Source: Aquibaculum arenosum
GTDB lineage: Bacteria > Pseudomonadota > Alphaproteobacteria > Kiloniellales > DSM-21159
NCBI RefSeq assembly: GCF_029222965.1
Contig: NZ_JARHUD010000002.1
Coordinates: 248,001-312,000, forward strand
Direction of reading: 5' to 3'
Length of the DNA stretch: 64,000 bases
Below, one piece after another: positions 35,773 through 43,374 of this stretch. Both the position numbers and the translations under genes were made by a program. Below the pieces are notes generated by a model that had not been told where the DNA came from, did no database searches, and was given only the letters and a program-made list of their open reading frames with translations. Each line of letters begins with the position of its first letter. Position 1 is the first letter of the stretch.

Positions 35773-36798
35773 ATGGAGTACCGTCCCCTCGGCCGCAGCG
35801 GCGTGCAGGTCAGCGCGCTCTGCCTCGGAACCATGATGTTCGGCGGCCAGACCGATGCGAGCGGGTCGGAGCGCATCATTCTCGATGCAGCCGAGAAGGG
35901 CGTGAACTTCATCGACACCGCCGACGTCTACTGCGACGGCGAATCCGAGCGCATTGTCGGCCGGGCCATCGCGGGGCGGCGGGACGAGTGGGTGCTGGCA
36001 ACCAAAGTGGGCAATCCCATGGGCGCGGGCCCAAACCGTCAGGGACTGAGTCGCCGCTGGATGCTCCAGGCACTCGACGGTTCACTGCAACGCCTGGGTT
36101 GCGACCACGTCGACCTCTGGTACCTGCATCGCGAAGACCTGGACACACCGCTCGAGGAAACTGTGGCCGCGCTGGCCAGCGCCTACGCCGCCGGCAAGTT
36201 CCGCTACTGGGGCTTCTCGAACTTCTGGGGCTGGCAGATCGCGGATCTGATCCGCCTGGCGGACTTGGCTGGCTTGCCCCGCCCGGTGGCGTCCCAGCCG
36301 CTCTACAATGCCACCAACCGCCTCGCGGAAGCCGACTACATACCCGCCTGCGCGCATTTTGGCGTCGGGGTCATCCCCTATTCACCGCTGGCGCGCGGGG
36401 TGCTGACCGGCAAGTACGCCTCAGCCGATAAACCGGACCCCGACAGCCGCGCTGGACGCGGCGACCGGCGCATCATGGAAACGGAATGGCGGCCGGAATC
36501 GATCGAACTGGCGAAGAAGCTGAAAGCGCATGCGGAGACCCGCGGCACCACATCGGGCGCGCTGGCTCTGCGCTGGTGCCTGAACAACGGTGCGGTTTCC
36601 TCACTCGTCGCCGGGCCGCGCACCTTCGAACAGTGGTCCGCCTATCTCGATGTGCTGAAGGTCGAGTTTACCGGAGAAGACGAGGCTTTCTTCGACGCCT
36701 TGGTGCCGCCGGGCAAGGCCTCGACGCCGGACTACCAGGATCCGAAGTACCCTTATCGGGGACGTATGCCGATCACGAGCGCGACGGCAAAGGAATAG
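35773..36798 (+). CDS. Aldo/keto reductase
   Basis: 341 residues, NADPH-dependent TIM barrel. MEYRPLGRSGVQVSALCLGT, then FIDTADVYCDGESERIVGRA with the catalytic Asp and Tyr, LATKVGNPMG (catalytic Lys), DHVDLWYLHREDLDTPLEET (catalytic His) and VIPYSPLARGVLTGKYA. It resembles the YajO/IolS-type group. It starts 22 bases after the GS-like gene, so both are probably co-transcribed. An aldehyde produced by the oxidase could be a substrate, but this is inference. Confidence 0.84.
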   Translation: MEYRPLGRSGVQVSALCLGTMMFGGQTDASGSERIILDAAEKGVNFIDTADVYCDGESERIVGRAIAGRRDEWVLATKVGNPMGAGPNRQGLSRRWMLQALDGSLQRLGCDHVDLWYLHREDLDTPLEETVAALASAYAAGKFRYWGFSNFWGWQIADLIRLADLAGLPRPVASQPLYNATNRLAEADYIPACAHFGVGVIPYSPLARGVLTGKYASADKPDPDSRAGRGDRRIMETEWRPESIELAKKLKAHAETRGTTSGALALRWCLNNGAVSSLVAGPRTFEQWSAYLDVLKVEFTGEDEAFFDALVPPGKASTPDYQDPKYPYRGRMPITSATAKE

Positions 36799-36855
36799 CT
36801 GAGGCCAAGTGGCAAAGCGCTGGCGGCGTTGCGGCCAACCAGCGCTGGCGCCGGC

Positions 36856-37422
36856 TCAGTCCTTCGCGCGCTCCATGTAGCTGCCGTCGGCGGTATTGAC
36901 CACGATTCGCTGTCCCACGGAAATGTGCGGCGGCACGCCGGTGCGCATGCCGTTGGACAGCATGGCCGGCTTGTAAGAAGAGGTGGCAGTCTGGTTTTTG
37001 ATCACCGGCTCCGTCTCCGTCACCTCAAGAATGACCCGCTGCGGCAGGCTCACGCTCACCGGCACGCCCTCGTGTAGGGAGATCTGGACCACCATGCCTT
37101 CCTGCAGATAGACGCCCTGGTCGCCCATCACGTCCTTGGGCACGGACACCTGCTCGAAGGTTTCGGTCTGCATGAAGGCAAAAGCCTCGCCCTCATCGTA
37201 GAGAAATTGGAAGTCATTCTCCTCGATGAAAGCGCGCTCCACCTGCTCAGTGGTTCGGAAGCGCTCGGAGGTTTTCACACCGTCGGAGATGCGACGCATC
37301 TCCAGTTGCGTGACGGGCGTGCCCTTGCCCGGCTGGATGTTGTCCGCCTTGAGGATGACATAGAGCTTGCCGTCCATCTCGACGACGTTGCCGTTGCGCA
37401 GGGCGCTAGCATTGACCTTCAC
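36856..37422 (-). CDS. efp: Translation elongation factor P
   Basis: Rescues ribosomes stalled on polyproline. 188 residues with three beta-barrel domains. The modification loop is [11 protein letters not shown] with Lys33 at the position of E. coli Lys34; the neighbouring gene encodes the beta-lysyl ligase Epm[16 protein letters not shown] and [20 protein letters not shown] match domains I-III. Starts at GTG 37422 ([14 protein letters not shown]), with no strong ribosome site. It is divergent from epmA over 88 bp. Confidence 0.96.
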   Translation of the reverse strand: MKVNASALRNGNVVEMDGKLYVILKADNIQPGKGTPVTQLEMRRISDGVKTSERFRTTEQVERAFIEENDFQFLYDEGEAFAFMQTETFEQVSVPKDVMGDQGVYLQEGMVVQISLHEGVPVSVSLPQRVILEVTETEPVIKNQTATSSYKPAMLSNGMRTGVPPHISVGQRIVVNTADGSYMERAKD

Positions 37423-37510
37423 GTGTTTAAAACCCGAGCTTGCTTGAGGATGGCAAGGAAACTAACAGCTTGACCCTCCCCGCTCAACGTCGCTGCGCAA
37501 AGGAAGCTCC

Positions 37511-38575
37511 ATGCAATCGTCATCGCCGGCCGCCACGCGTCCCGCCTGGCATCCGGAGGTCTATGCCCGACGGCGCCCCTATTTGTTGAAGCGCAGTGCA
37601 GTGCTCGCCGCCTTGCGCAGCTTCTTCGCAGCGCGGGATTTCGTCGAGGTGGAAACCCCGGCGTTGCAGGTCTCTCCGGGTATGGAGCCGCACTTGCAGG
37701 CCTTCGCCACCGAACTGCGCACCCCGGACGGCAGCCGGCAGCAGCTCTACCTCCACACCTCCCCAGAGTTCGCCTGCAAGAAACTACTGGTGGCCGGCGA
37801 GCCGCGGCTCTATGCGCTTGCCCGGGTGTTCCGCAACGGGGAGCGCGCCGCCTGGCACCATCCCGAGTTCACCATGCTGGAGTGGTACCGTGCAGGGGAC
37901 GGCTATGAGACACTGATGCAGGACTGCGGCGACCTCTTGCGCCACTGTGCCGAGGCAATCGACTGCAGCCTTGTGGAGGTCAACGGCTCAACCTGCGACC
38001 CCACTGCAGCACCCGAGCGCATCTCCGTCACCGAGGCCTTCCGGCGCTGGGCCGACATCGACCTCCTCGCCACCACGCCCGATCCCTGGACTCCTGATCG
38101 GGACCATCTTGCCCGCCAGGCACAAGCGGCCGGCATTCGCGTTGCCGAGGACGATGATTGGCTGGCCATCTTCACCAAGGTGATGCTGGCGCGCATCGAG
38201 CCCCGGCTCGGCAGCCCCGTCCCGACGATCCTTTATGACTATCCCGTCTCACAGGCCGCGCTGTCCCGGCCCAAACCTTCCGACCCACGCGTCGCCGAAC
38301 GCTTCGAGTGCTACGTGGCCGGCGTTGAACTGGCCAATGCCTTCGGGGAGTTGACCGAAGCAGTGGAACAACGTCGCCGCTTCGAAGCGGACCAGGCGCT
38401 CAAGCAGAGCCTCTACGGCGAACGCTATCCCATCGACGAAGATTTCCTGGATGCCCTGGCCTTTGGCATGCCCGAAGCGGCCGGCATAGCGCTTGGAGTC
38501 GACCGTCTGGTGATGCTGCTCAGCGGCGCAGCCCATATCGAGGACGTGCTCTGGCTTCCGGTGGCAAAGCCTTGA
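37511..38575 (+). CDS. epmA: EF-P--(R)-beta-lysine ligase
   Basis: A truncated lysyl-tRNA synthetase paralogue that attaches beta-lysine to EF-P. 354 residues, lacking the anticodon-binding domain, as in EpmA/PoxA. Class II motifs: ARDFVEVETPALQVSPGMEP (motif 1 region), RVFRNGERAAWHHPEFTMLE (motif 2) and AAGIALGVDRLVMLLSGA (motif 3). YVAGVELANAFGELTEA is also present. GGAAGCTCC before ATG 37511. The partner 2,3-aminomutase gene epmB is not in this window. Confidence 0.93.
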   Translation: MQSSSPAATRPAWHPEVYARRRPYLLKRSAVLAALRSFFAARDFVEVETPALQVSPGMEPHLQAFATELRTPDGSRQQLYLHTSPEFACKKLLVAGEPRLYALARVFRNGERAAWHHPEFTMLEWYRAGDGYETLMQDCGDLLRHCAEAIDCSLVEVNGSTCDPTAAPERISVTEAFRRWADIDLLATTPDPWTPDRDHLARQAQAAGIRVAEDDDWLAIFTKVMLARIEPRLGSPVPTILYDYPVSQAALSRPKPSDPRVAERFECYVAGVELANAFGELTEAVEQRRRFEADQALKQSLYGERYPIDEDFLDALAFGMPEAAGIALGVDRLVMLLSGAAHIEDVLWLPVAKP

Positions 38576-38692
38576 GCCGAAAGTGAAATCGGATACCGCC
38601 TTCGATTTGTCCAAATTCCGCCTCGCGAACCAGGCGAGGCATGTTATAACCGCGTTGGGGCTCGTTGAGCTATTCAGAGAGGGAAGAATTCT

Positions 38693-39511
38693 ATGGGGGG
38701 GAAGGCTGCGCGCCCGCCCTTTTTATACCTCTGCATGCTGATACTGGCATCAGGCTTGCTGTTTGGCGGGCGGACAGAGCCTGCGGCGGCCATGATGATT
38801 GGTCCAAGTGTCCTCGATGGCGTTAGCGCCTTTCACAGCAACGGCAGTCAGGTTCGGGTCGACATGTTCGTTCCCCGAGACCAGGAGCACCCTCTTCCCG
38901 CCGTGGTCCTGCTACACGGTGCCAGCGGCGTGGGTGATGGCTATCTGATCTATGCCATGGCGGAACGTCTGGCCGAGACGGGACTGGCAGTCTTCGCGGT
39001 TCACTACTTCGACGCCATCAAGCACGGCAATCGTGCCGGTATCGGGCGCTATTATCTGCGCGATGAGGTGATCGCCGACGCCATCGATTACGTCTCTTCC
39101 TTGCACTTCATCGATCGCAATCGCCTCGGGCTGATGGGCTATTCCCTCGGCGCCTTTCAGGCCTTGGAGCGGGCCAATCGGGACGGCCGCGTGCGCGCCG
39201 TCGTTGCTCTTGCCGGTGGAATGGATGGCCGACGGGTGAGCGAAGGGGTGGAGTCCATGCCTCCCACCTTGATCTTACATGGCAATCGCGACGGCATCGT
39301 ACCGGTCAACCGCGCGATGCAGGCGGCCCAACTGCTGGAAGCAGCCGGAGCACCCTACGAGATCGAGATCAGCAACGGCGTGAGCCATGTGCCGCGCGGT
39401 AAGGTTTTCGATCAATGGATGCAGCGCGCTGCCGACTTCTTTCATGAGAATCTGACTGTGCGCGGCCTGATCAGCGAGACCGTCCTGTTGCGGACTCCCG
39501 GTCGGCGCTGA
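38693..39511 (+). CDS. Exported dienelactone-hydrolase-family alpha/beta hydrolase
   Basis: 272 residues with a signal segment (about residues 8-30). It has an alpha/beta hydrolase core: AVVLLHGASGVGDGYLIYA (oxyanion strand), LGLMGYSLGAFQALERA (nucleophilic Ser in GYSLG), LILHGNRDGIVPVNRAM (acid region) and the catalytic His in NGVSHVPRG. The DLH family normally uses Cys; Ser here suggests an esterase or lipase-like activity. AGAGAGGG lies before ATG 38693. Substrate unknown. A GC stem (38620-38640) lies in the upstream gap. Confidence 0.78.
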   Translation: MGGKAARPPFLYLCMLILASGLLFGGRTEPAAAMMIGPSVLDGVSAFHSNGSQVRVDMFVPRDQEHPLPAVVLLHGASGVGDGYLIYAMAERLAETGLAVFAVHYFDAIKHGNRAGIGRYYLRDEVIADAIDYVSSLHFIDRNRLGLMGYSLGAFQALERANRDGRVRAVVALAGGMDGRRVSEGVESMPPTLILHGNRDGIVPVNRAMQAAQLLEAAGAPYEIEISNGVSHVPRGKVFDQWMQRAADFFHENLTVRGLISETVLLRTPGRR

Positions 39512-39544
39512 TTTTAAACTGAGTTCACCAGTCGACCTCGATCG

Positions 39545-40015
39545 TCAGCCGCCTTTGTCACTTGCCTTGCCCTTCTCAGACAAGCCGGTCATGCGCTGAA
39601 GCTGGATCCGCCAGGCGCTGAGTATCTCTGGCGGGAACTCCGGCGTCTCGGCCTCGATCAGCGCATCCATGCTGCGCAACCGCTCCCAGCCTTGCTCGGT
39701 CAGTTCCACCCGTTTGCGCCGCTCGTCCTTGGGATCGCCGGCTGTCACCAGATAGCCCTGCATCACGAGTTCTGCGACCTGCTTCTGCGCACGCTGACGG
39801 CTGACGCCGAGTTGCTTGGCAAGCTCCGCCATCTGGTTCGAGGGTGCGCCGGAAAGCCGCTTCAGCAACAGCCAGTCCCCCAGTCGAAACGACGGGTCGC
39901 GACGAGAGAGCTTGCGCCCCAGCCGCCGGCTGAAGGCATTGATGGTGCTCACCAATGCGGCAAGCTCGTCACTCACCTCGGTACGCCGGGTTGAGGTGCT
40001 GTCCTTTTGGGACAT
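39545..40015 (-). CDS. MarR-family transcriptional regulator
   Basis: 156 residues. Winged helix core: FRLGDWLLLKRLSG, then QMAELAKQLGVSRQRAQKQV (recognition helix) and LVTAGDPKDERRKRVELTEQ (wing with the conserved DxRxK/R pattern). The C-terminal helix supports dimerisation. ATG 40015 gives MSQKDSTSTRRTEVSDE. It is convergent with the exported hydrolase, so that gene is not an obvious target. A small palindrome at 40123-40135 upstream may be autoregulatory. Confidence 0.84.
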   Translation of the reverse strand: MSQKDSTSTRRTEVSDELAALVSTINAFSRRLGRKLSRRDPSFRLGDWLLLKRLSGAPSNQMAELAKQLGVSRQRAQKQVAELVMQGYLVTAGDPKDERRKRVELTEQGWERLRSMDALIEAETPEFPPEILSAWRIQLQRMTGLSEKGKASDKGG

Positions 40016-40122
40016 GCAAAAGCTCCATCAAGACTGGCGGATCCGCGTGCTTGGTCGCCAGGCGACACGTCGGAGTCCGCAAACGGCAGGAAGGCTCAGC
40101 TTAGAGCCTCACGCGGTTTTCA

Positions 40123-40135
40123 TCAATTTAGTTGA
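40123..40135. promoter_or_regulatory. TCAA-N5-TTGA inverted repeat upstream of the MarR gene
   Basis: TCAATTTAGTTGA lies 108-120 bases before the MarR start codon, in an AT-rich pocket. MarR proteins often bind such short inverted repeats (family knowledge). Assignment to this regulator is inference. Confidence 0.35.
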
Positions 40136-40162
40136 CAAGATTTGCTGTCGATACGGTCCGGA

Positions 40163-41158
40163 TCAGTCCGCTGTCAGGCATTCGGTCAGGCTGTCGGCCA
40201 GGGCACGCAGCAACTGCTCATAGGCATGGGGGCCGGGGGCCAGGGTCGCGCCCAGCGGGTCCAGTTCTCCCAGACGTGCATCCGTCCCCTCCACGACCAC
40301 CCGAGCAATCCGTGGTTCGAACTGGGGCTCGCTGAACAGGCAGACGGCCTCCTCTTGGGCGACCCAGGCACGGATCTCTTTCAGCCGCTGGGCGCCCGGC
40401 TGGCGTTCCGGCCCGAGAGACAACGCCCCAGCGGAGGGAAGGTCGAAGGCCGCCTCGAAGTACTGGTAGCCGTCGTGAAACACGAGAAAGCTTGAGCCCT
40501 TTAGCGGTTCGAGCTGTGCGCGCAGGTCAGATTCCAGCTCGGTCAGACTTTCCTGCAGCGCCGCGGCATTGGCGCGGTACTGCTCCGCGTGAGCGGGATC
40601 GATCTCTGTCAGGGTTTCGGCGATTGCCGCCGCGATCACCTGGGCGTTTGCAGGATCGAGCCAGAGATGCGGGTCGTAGCTCCCATGAGCGTGGTCATGG
40701 TCATGACCTGCGTCGTGATCGTGATCGTTGTCCTGATCATGGTCGTGGTCGTGTGCCAACTCTGCCGTACTGTGCAATCCGGCTTCGCGAACAGGCAGAA
40801 GCGTTATGCCTTCGAGTTCGCTGACGGTCAGGACGGTCGCCTTGGCTGCCACCGTCTCAAGCGGCCGCCGCAAGAAGAGTTCGAGATCCTCACCGATCCA
40901 GATCACCAGCTCGGCATCAGCCAGTTCGCGCGCATCGGAGGGACGCAGGGAGAAGCTGTGCGGCGACGCCCCACCCTCGAGCAACAGCGCCGGCTCCCCT
41001 ACCCCCTCAGACACGGCAGCCGCCAGGGCATGCAGCGGCAGGATGGAGGCCACCACATCGAGATCGCTCTGGGCCGAGACCGGCGCCGCCGCTAAGACGC
41101 CGCCAGACAGGAAAATTGCCGGCACCACTCTGCCCAGCCACCGCGCAACAGCGCTCAT
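40163..41158 (-). CDS. znuA: Zinc ABC transporter, periplasmic binding protein
   Basis: Captures zinc in the periplasm for ZnuBC. 331 residues with a signal peptide (about 1-29, ending VSAQS). The cluster A-I fold shows VVASILPLHALAAAVSEGVG, LLLEGGASPHSFSLRPSDAR (metal His) and a His/Asp-rich loop at about residues 130-155 (HDHDHDQDNDHDHDAGHDHD), then YDPHLWLDPANAQVIAAAIA (metal His). The His-rich loop marks ZnuA and distinguishes it from Mn-type binding proteins. It is divergent from zur with a Zur palindrome between. Confidence 0.95.
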   Translation of the reverse strand: MSAVARWLGRVVPAIFLSGGVLAAAPVSAQSDLDVVASILPLHALAAAVSEGVGEPALLLEGGASPHSFSLRPSDARELADAELVIWIGEDLELFLRRPLETVAAKATVLTVSELEGITLLPVREAGLHSTAELAHDHDHDQDNDHDHDAGHDHDHAHGSYDPHLWLDPANAQVIAAAIAETLTEIDPAHAEQYRANAAALQESLTELESDLRAQLEPLKGSSFLVFHDGYQYFEAAFDLPSAGALSLGPERQPGAQRLKEIRAWVAQEEAVCLFSEPQFEPRIARVVVEGTDARLGELDPLGATLAPGPHAYEQLLRALADSLTECLTAD

Positions 41159-41235
41159 AGGTCACCCCTTACCCTTTGCCATGGAGACTTGCCAAACGCG
41201 CCGCGATTGGCATGATCGGAGCGTCACTTTGATAC

Positions 41236-41248
41236 GTTATAGTATAAC
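41236..41248. promoter_or_regulatory. Zur operator
   Basis: GTTATA-G-TATAAC, a perfect 13-bp palindrome, matches the GTTATA(N)TATAAC core of proteobacterial Zur boxes. It is 78 bases before znuA and 22 bases before zur, so a single site can repress both directions when zinc is plentiful. Confidence 0.85.
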
Positions 41249-41269
41249 AATCAATCGGAAAGCTTTCAC

Positions 41270-41764
41270 ATGACCACCCCGGGCTTCCACGATCCCGTTC
41301 ACGACCACGAGCGCTGCCTCGCCGAGGCCCTTCAGGAAGCGGAGCAGCTCTGCCGCGACCGAGGCGCGCAGTTGACGCCGGTGCGTCGACGGGTCCTCGA
41401 ACTGGTCTGGTCAGAGCATCGGCCCCAGGGCGCCTACGAACTGCTCGAGCAACTGCAAGCCGAGCGCGGCCGTGTCGCGCCGCCAACGGTCTATCGCGCC
41501 CTGGACTTCCTGCTGGCCCAGGGACTGATCCACCGCATCGAAAGCCTCAACGCCTTCGTCGGTTGCCCGCGGCCCAGCCACGTCCACAACGGCCAGTTCT
41601 TTATCTGCGAAGCCTGTGGCGCCACCGCGGAACTGAGCGATCCCGGGCTGGCGGAGCGCATCGACCGTTCCGCGGCCGCGTTGGGTTTCGCCGTCAATCA
41701 GCGCATCGTCGAGGTGCGCGGTCACTGCCCGGATTGCAGCATCCAAGGAAGCCCCAACCCATGA
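41270..41764 (+). CDS. zur: Zinc uptake regulator, Fur family
   Basis: 164 residues. It begins with a His-containing segment (HDPVHDHERC), then a winged helix with RGAQLTPVRRRVLELVWSEH and RVAPPTVYRALDFLLAQGLI. The dimerisation part has the structural zinc Cys pairs FICEACGATAEL and HCPDCSIQ. The HNGQF...C-x2-C pattern and the location within the znu locus identify Zur and not Fur. It is the first gene of zur-znuC-znuB; the stop overlaps znuC by four bases. Confidence 0.94.
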   Translation: MTTPGFHDPVHDHERCLAEALQEAEQLCRDRGAQLTPVRRRVLELVWSEHRPQGAYELLEQLQAERGRVAPPTVYRALDFLLAQGLIHRIESLNAFVGCPRPSHVHNGQFFICEACGATAELSDPGLAERIDRSAAALGFAVNQRIVEVRGHCPDCSIQGSPNP

Positions 41765-42561
41765 GCGCGCTGCTTTCCGCCCACGGCGTCTGCTTCAATC
41801 GTGGCGGCCGGCAAATCCTGGATTCCATCTCCCTTTCGGTCGAGCCAAGCGAGGTGGTCACGCTGATCGGCCCCAACGGCTCGGGCAAGACGAGCTTGCT
41901 GCGCATTTTGCTCGGACTTGAGCAAGCCGATGCTGGCCGAGTAGCGCGCCGTCCGGGCCTGACCGTGGGCTATGTACCGCAGCGCCTGACGGTCGAGCCA
42001 ACCCTGCCTATGACCGTACTGCGCTTTCTCAGTCTGCCACACCGTGTCTCTCGCGCAGCGGCCCGCGAAGCCCTTGAGGAAACCGGCGTAGCCCATCTCG
42101 AGCGTGCGCAGGTCCATGCGCTTTCAGGTGGCGAATTCCAGCGCGTGCTGCTGGCCCGCGCCCTGCTGCGCCGCCCGGACATCCTGGTGCTCGACGAGCC
42201 GGCACAGGGCATCGATTTCAGCGGCCAGCTCGACCTCTATCAGCTCATTGATCGGATAAGGCGGCAACGCGGCTGCAGCGTGCTGCTGGTCTCTCACGAC
42301 CTGCACCTGGTGATGGCCGCAACCGATAGGGTCATCTGCCTTAACCGCCATGTCTGCTGTTCGGGCGAGCCCGAGGCCGTCAGCCGGCATCCCGAGTACC
42401 TGGCCCTCTTCGGCCCACGGGCAGCGCAGGCCCTCGCCATCTATCACCACGATCACGACCACCACCACGACATTGCCGGTGAGCCGGTGCCATTGGCAGG
42501 TCAGACGGAAAACGGCCCTGCAACAGCCGACCAGGCATCTCGCGAAGACAGGCAGGTCTGA
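41761..42561 (+). CDS. znuC: Zinc ABC transporter ATPase with a His-rich tail
   Basis: 266 residues. Walker A GPNGSGKTSLLR, Q loop at GYVPQRL, signature ALSGGEFQRVLLARALL, Walker B ILVLDEPAQGID and the H-loop His in LLVSHDLHLVMAA. An extra C-terminal tail (about residues 229-266) begins with HHDHDHHHD, seven His or Asp close together, then becomes acidic and polar. That tail is not part of the ATPase core and may buffer zinc. ATG 41761 overlaps zur; the frame back to 41563 lies inside zur. Confidence 0.94.
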   Translation: MSALLSAHGVCFNRGGRQILDSISLSVEPSEVVTLIGPNGSGKTSLLRILLGLEQADAGRVARRPGLTVGYVPQRLTVEPTLPMTVLRFLSLPHRVSRAAAREALEETGVAHLERAQVHALSGGEFQRVLLARALLRRPDILVLDEPAQGIDFSGQLDLYQLIDRIRRQRGCSVLLVSHDLHLVMAATDRVICLNRHVCCSGEPEAVSRHPEYLALFGPRAAQALAIYHHDHDHHHDIAGEPVPLAGQTENGPATADQASREDRQV

Positions 42562-43358
42562 TGCTGGACGATTTTCTGTTTCGCGCTTTCCTGGCCGGCG
42601 CCGGCCTGGCGCATGTGGCCGGCCCGCTGGGCTGCTTCGTGATTTGGCGACGCATGGCCTACTTTGGTGACAGCCTGGCGCACTCGGCGCTGCTCGGCGT
42701 GACCCTCGGCTTTCTGCTGAACATCGACTTGCAACTGGGCGTCTTGGCCACCTGCGTGGCGGTGGCCCTGACGGTGGCTGCCCTGCACCAGCAGCAACGC
42801 CTGCCGACAGACACGCTGCTCGGCATCCTGGCACACTCGGGCCTGGCACTGGGCCTCGTTGCCCTTTCCTTCATGTCGGACCTGCGCGTCGACCTGCTCG
42901 GCTATCTTTTTGGTGACGTGCTCGCGGTCGGGACTGGAGACATCCTGTGGATCTGGCTGGGTGGATTGGCCGTGCTGGGAGTGATCGTCCTGACCTGGCG
43001 GCCGCTGCTCTTGGCCACACTCCATGAGGAACTGGCCCGGGCCGAGGGCGTGCCAGTGCTGGCCATGCGGCTGACGCTCATGCTGACCCTGGCGATCACC
43101 ATCGCGGTGGCGATGAAGATTGTCGGCATCCTGCTGGTGACCTCAATGCTGATCCTGCCGGCAGCCGCCGCCCGGCGTTTTGCCCGCACGCCGGAGGAAA
43201 TGGCGGTGCTGGCCGCGCTGTTCGGCGTCCTGGCCGTGGGCGGCGGCCTCTGGGGGTCCTTGAGCTATGATACCCCATCAGGTCCCAGCATCGTTGTCGC
43301 CGCCCTCCTCTGCTTCGTCGCCGCTCTGGTGCTGGGTGGCCTGGTGCAGCGTCGCTGA
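42561..43358 (+). CDS. znuB: Zinc ABC transporter permease
   Basis: 265 residues with about eight membrane segments. ABC-3 family motifs: AGLAHVAGPLGCFVIWRRMA, YFGDSLAHSALLGVTLGFLL, HEELARAEGVPVLAMRLTLM (the coupling-helix region) and MKIVGILLVTSMLILPAAAA. Start ATG 42561 shares one base with the znuC stop. It is the last gene of the zur-znuC-znuB transcript and convergent with the autotransporter gene, with a 16-base gap and no visible terminator. Confidence 0.94.
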   Translation: MLDDFLFRAFLAGAGLAHVAGPLGCFVIWRRMAYFGDSLAHSALLGVTLGFLLNIDLQLGVLATCVAVALTVAALHQQQRLPTDTLLGILAHSGLALGLVALSFMSDLRVDLLGYLFGDVLAVGTGDILWIWLGGLAVLGVIVLTWRPLLLATLHEELARAEGVPVLAMRLTLMLTLAITIAVAMKIVGILLVTSMLILPAAAARRFARTPEEMAVLAALFGVLAVGGGLWGSLSYDTPSGPSIVVAALLCFVAALVLGGLVQRR

Positions 43359-43374
43359 GCACCAGGCTTTTCCA

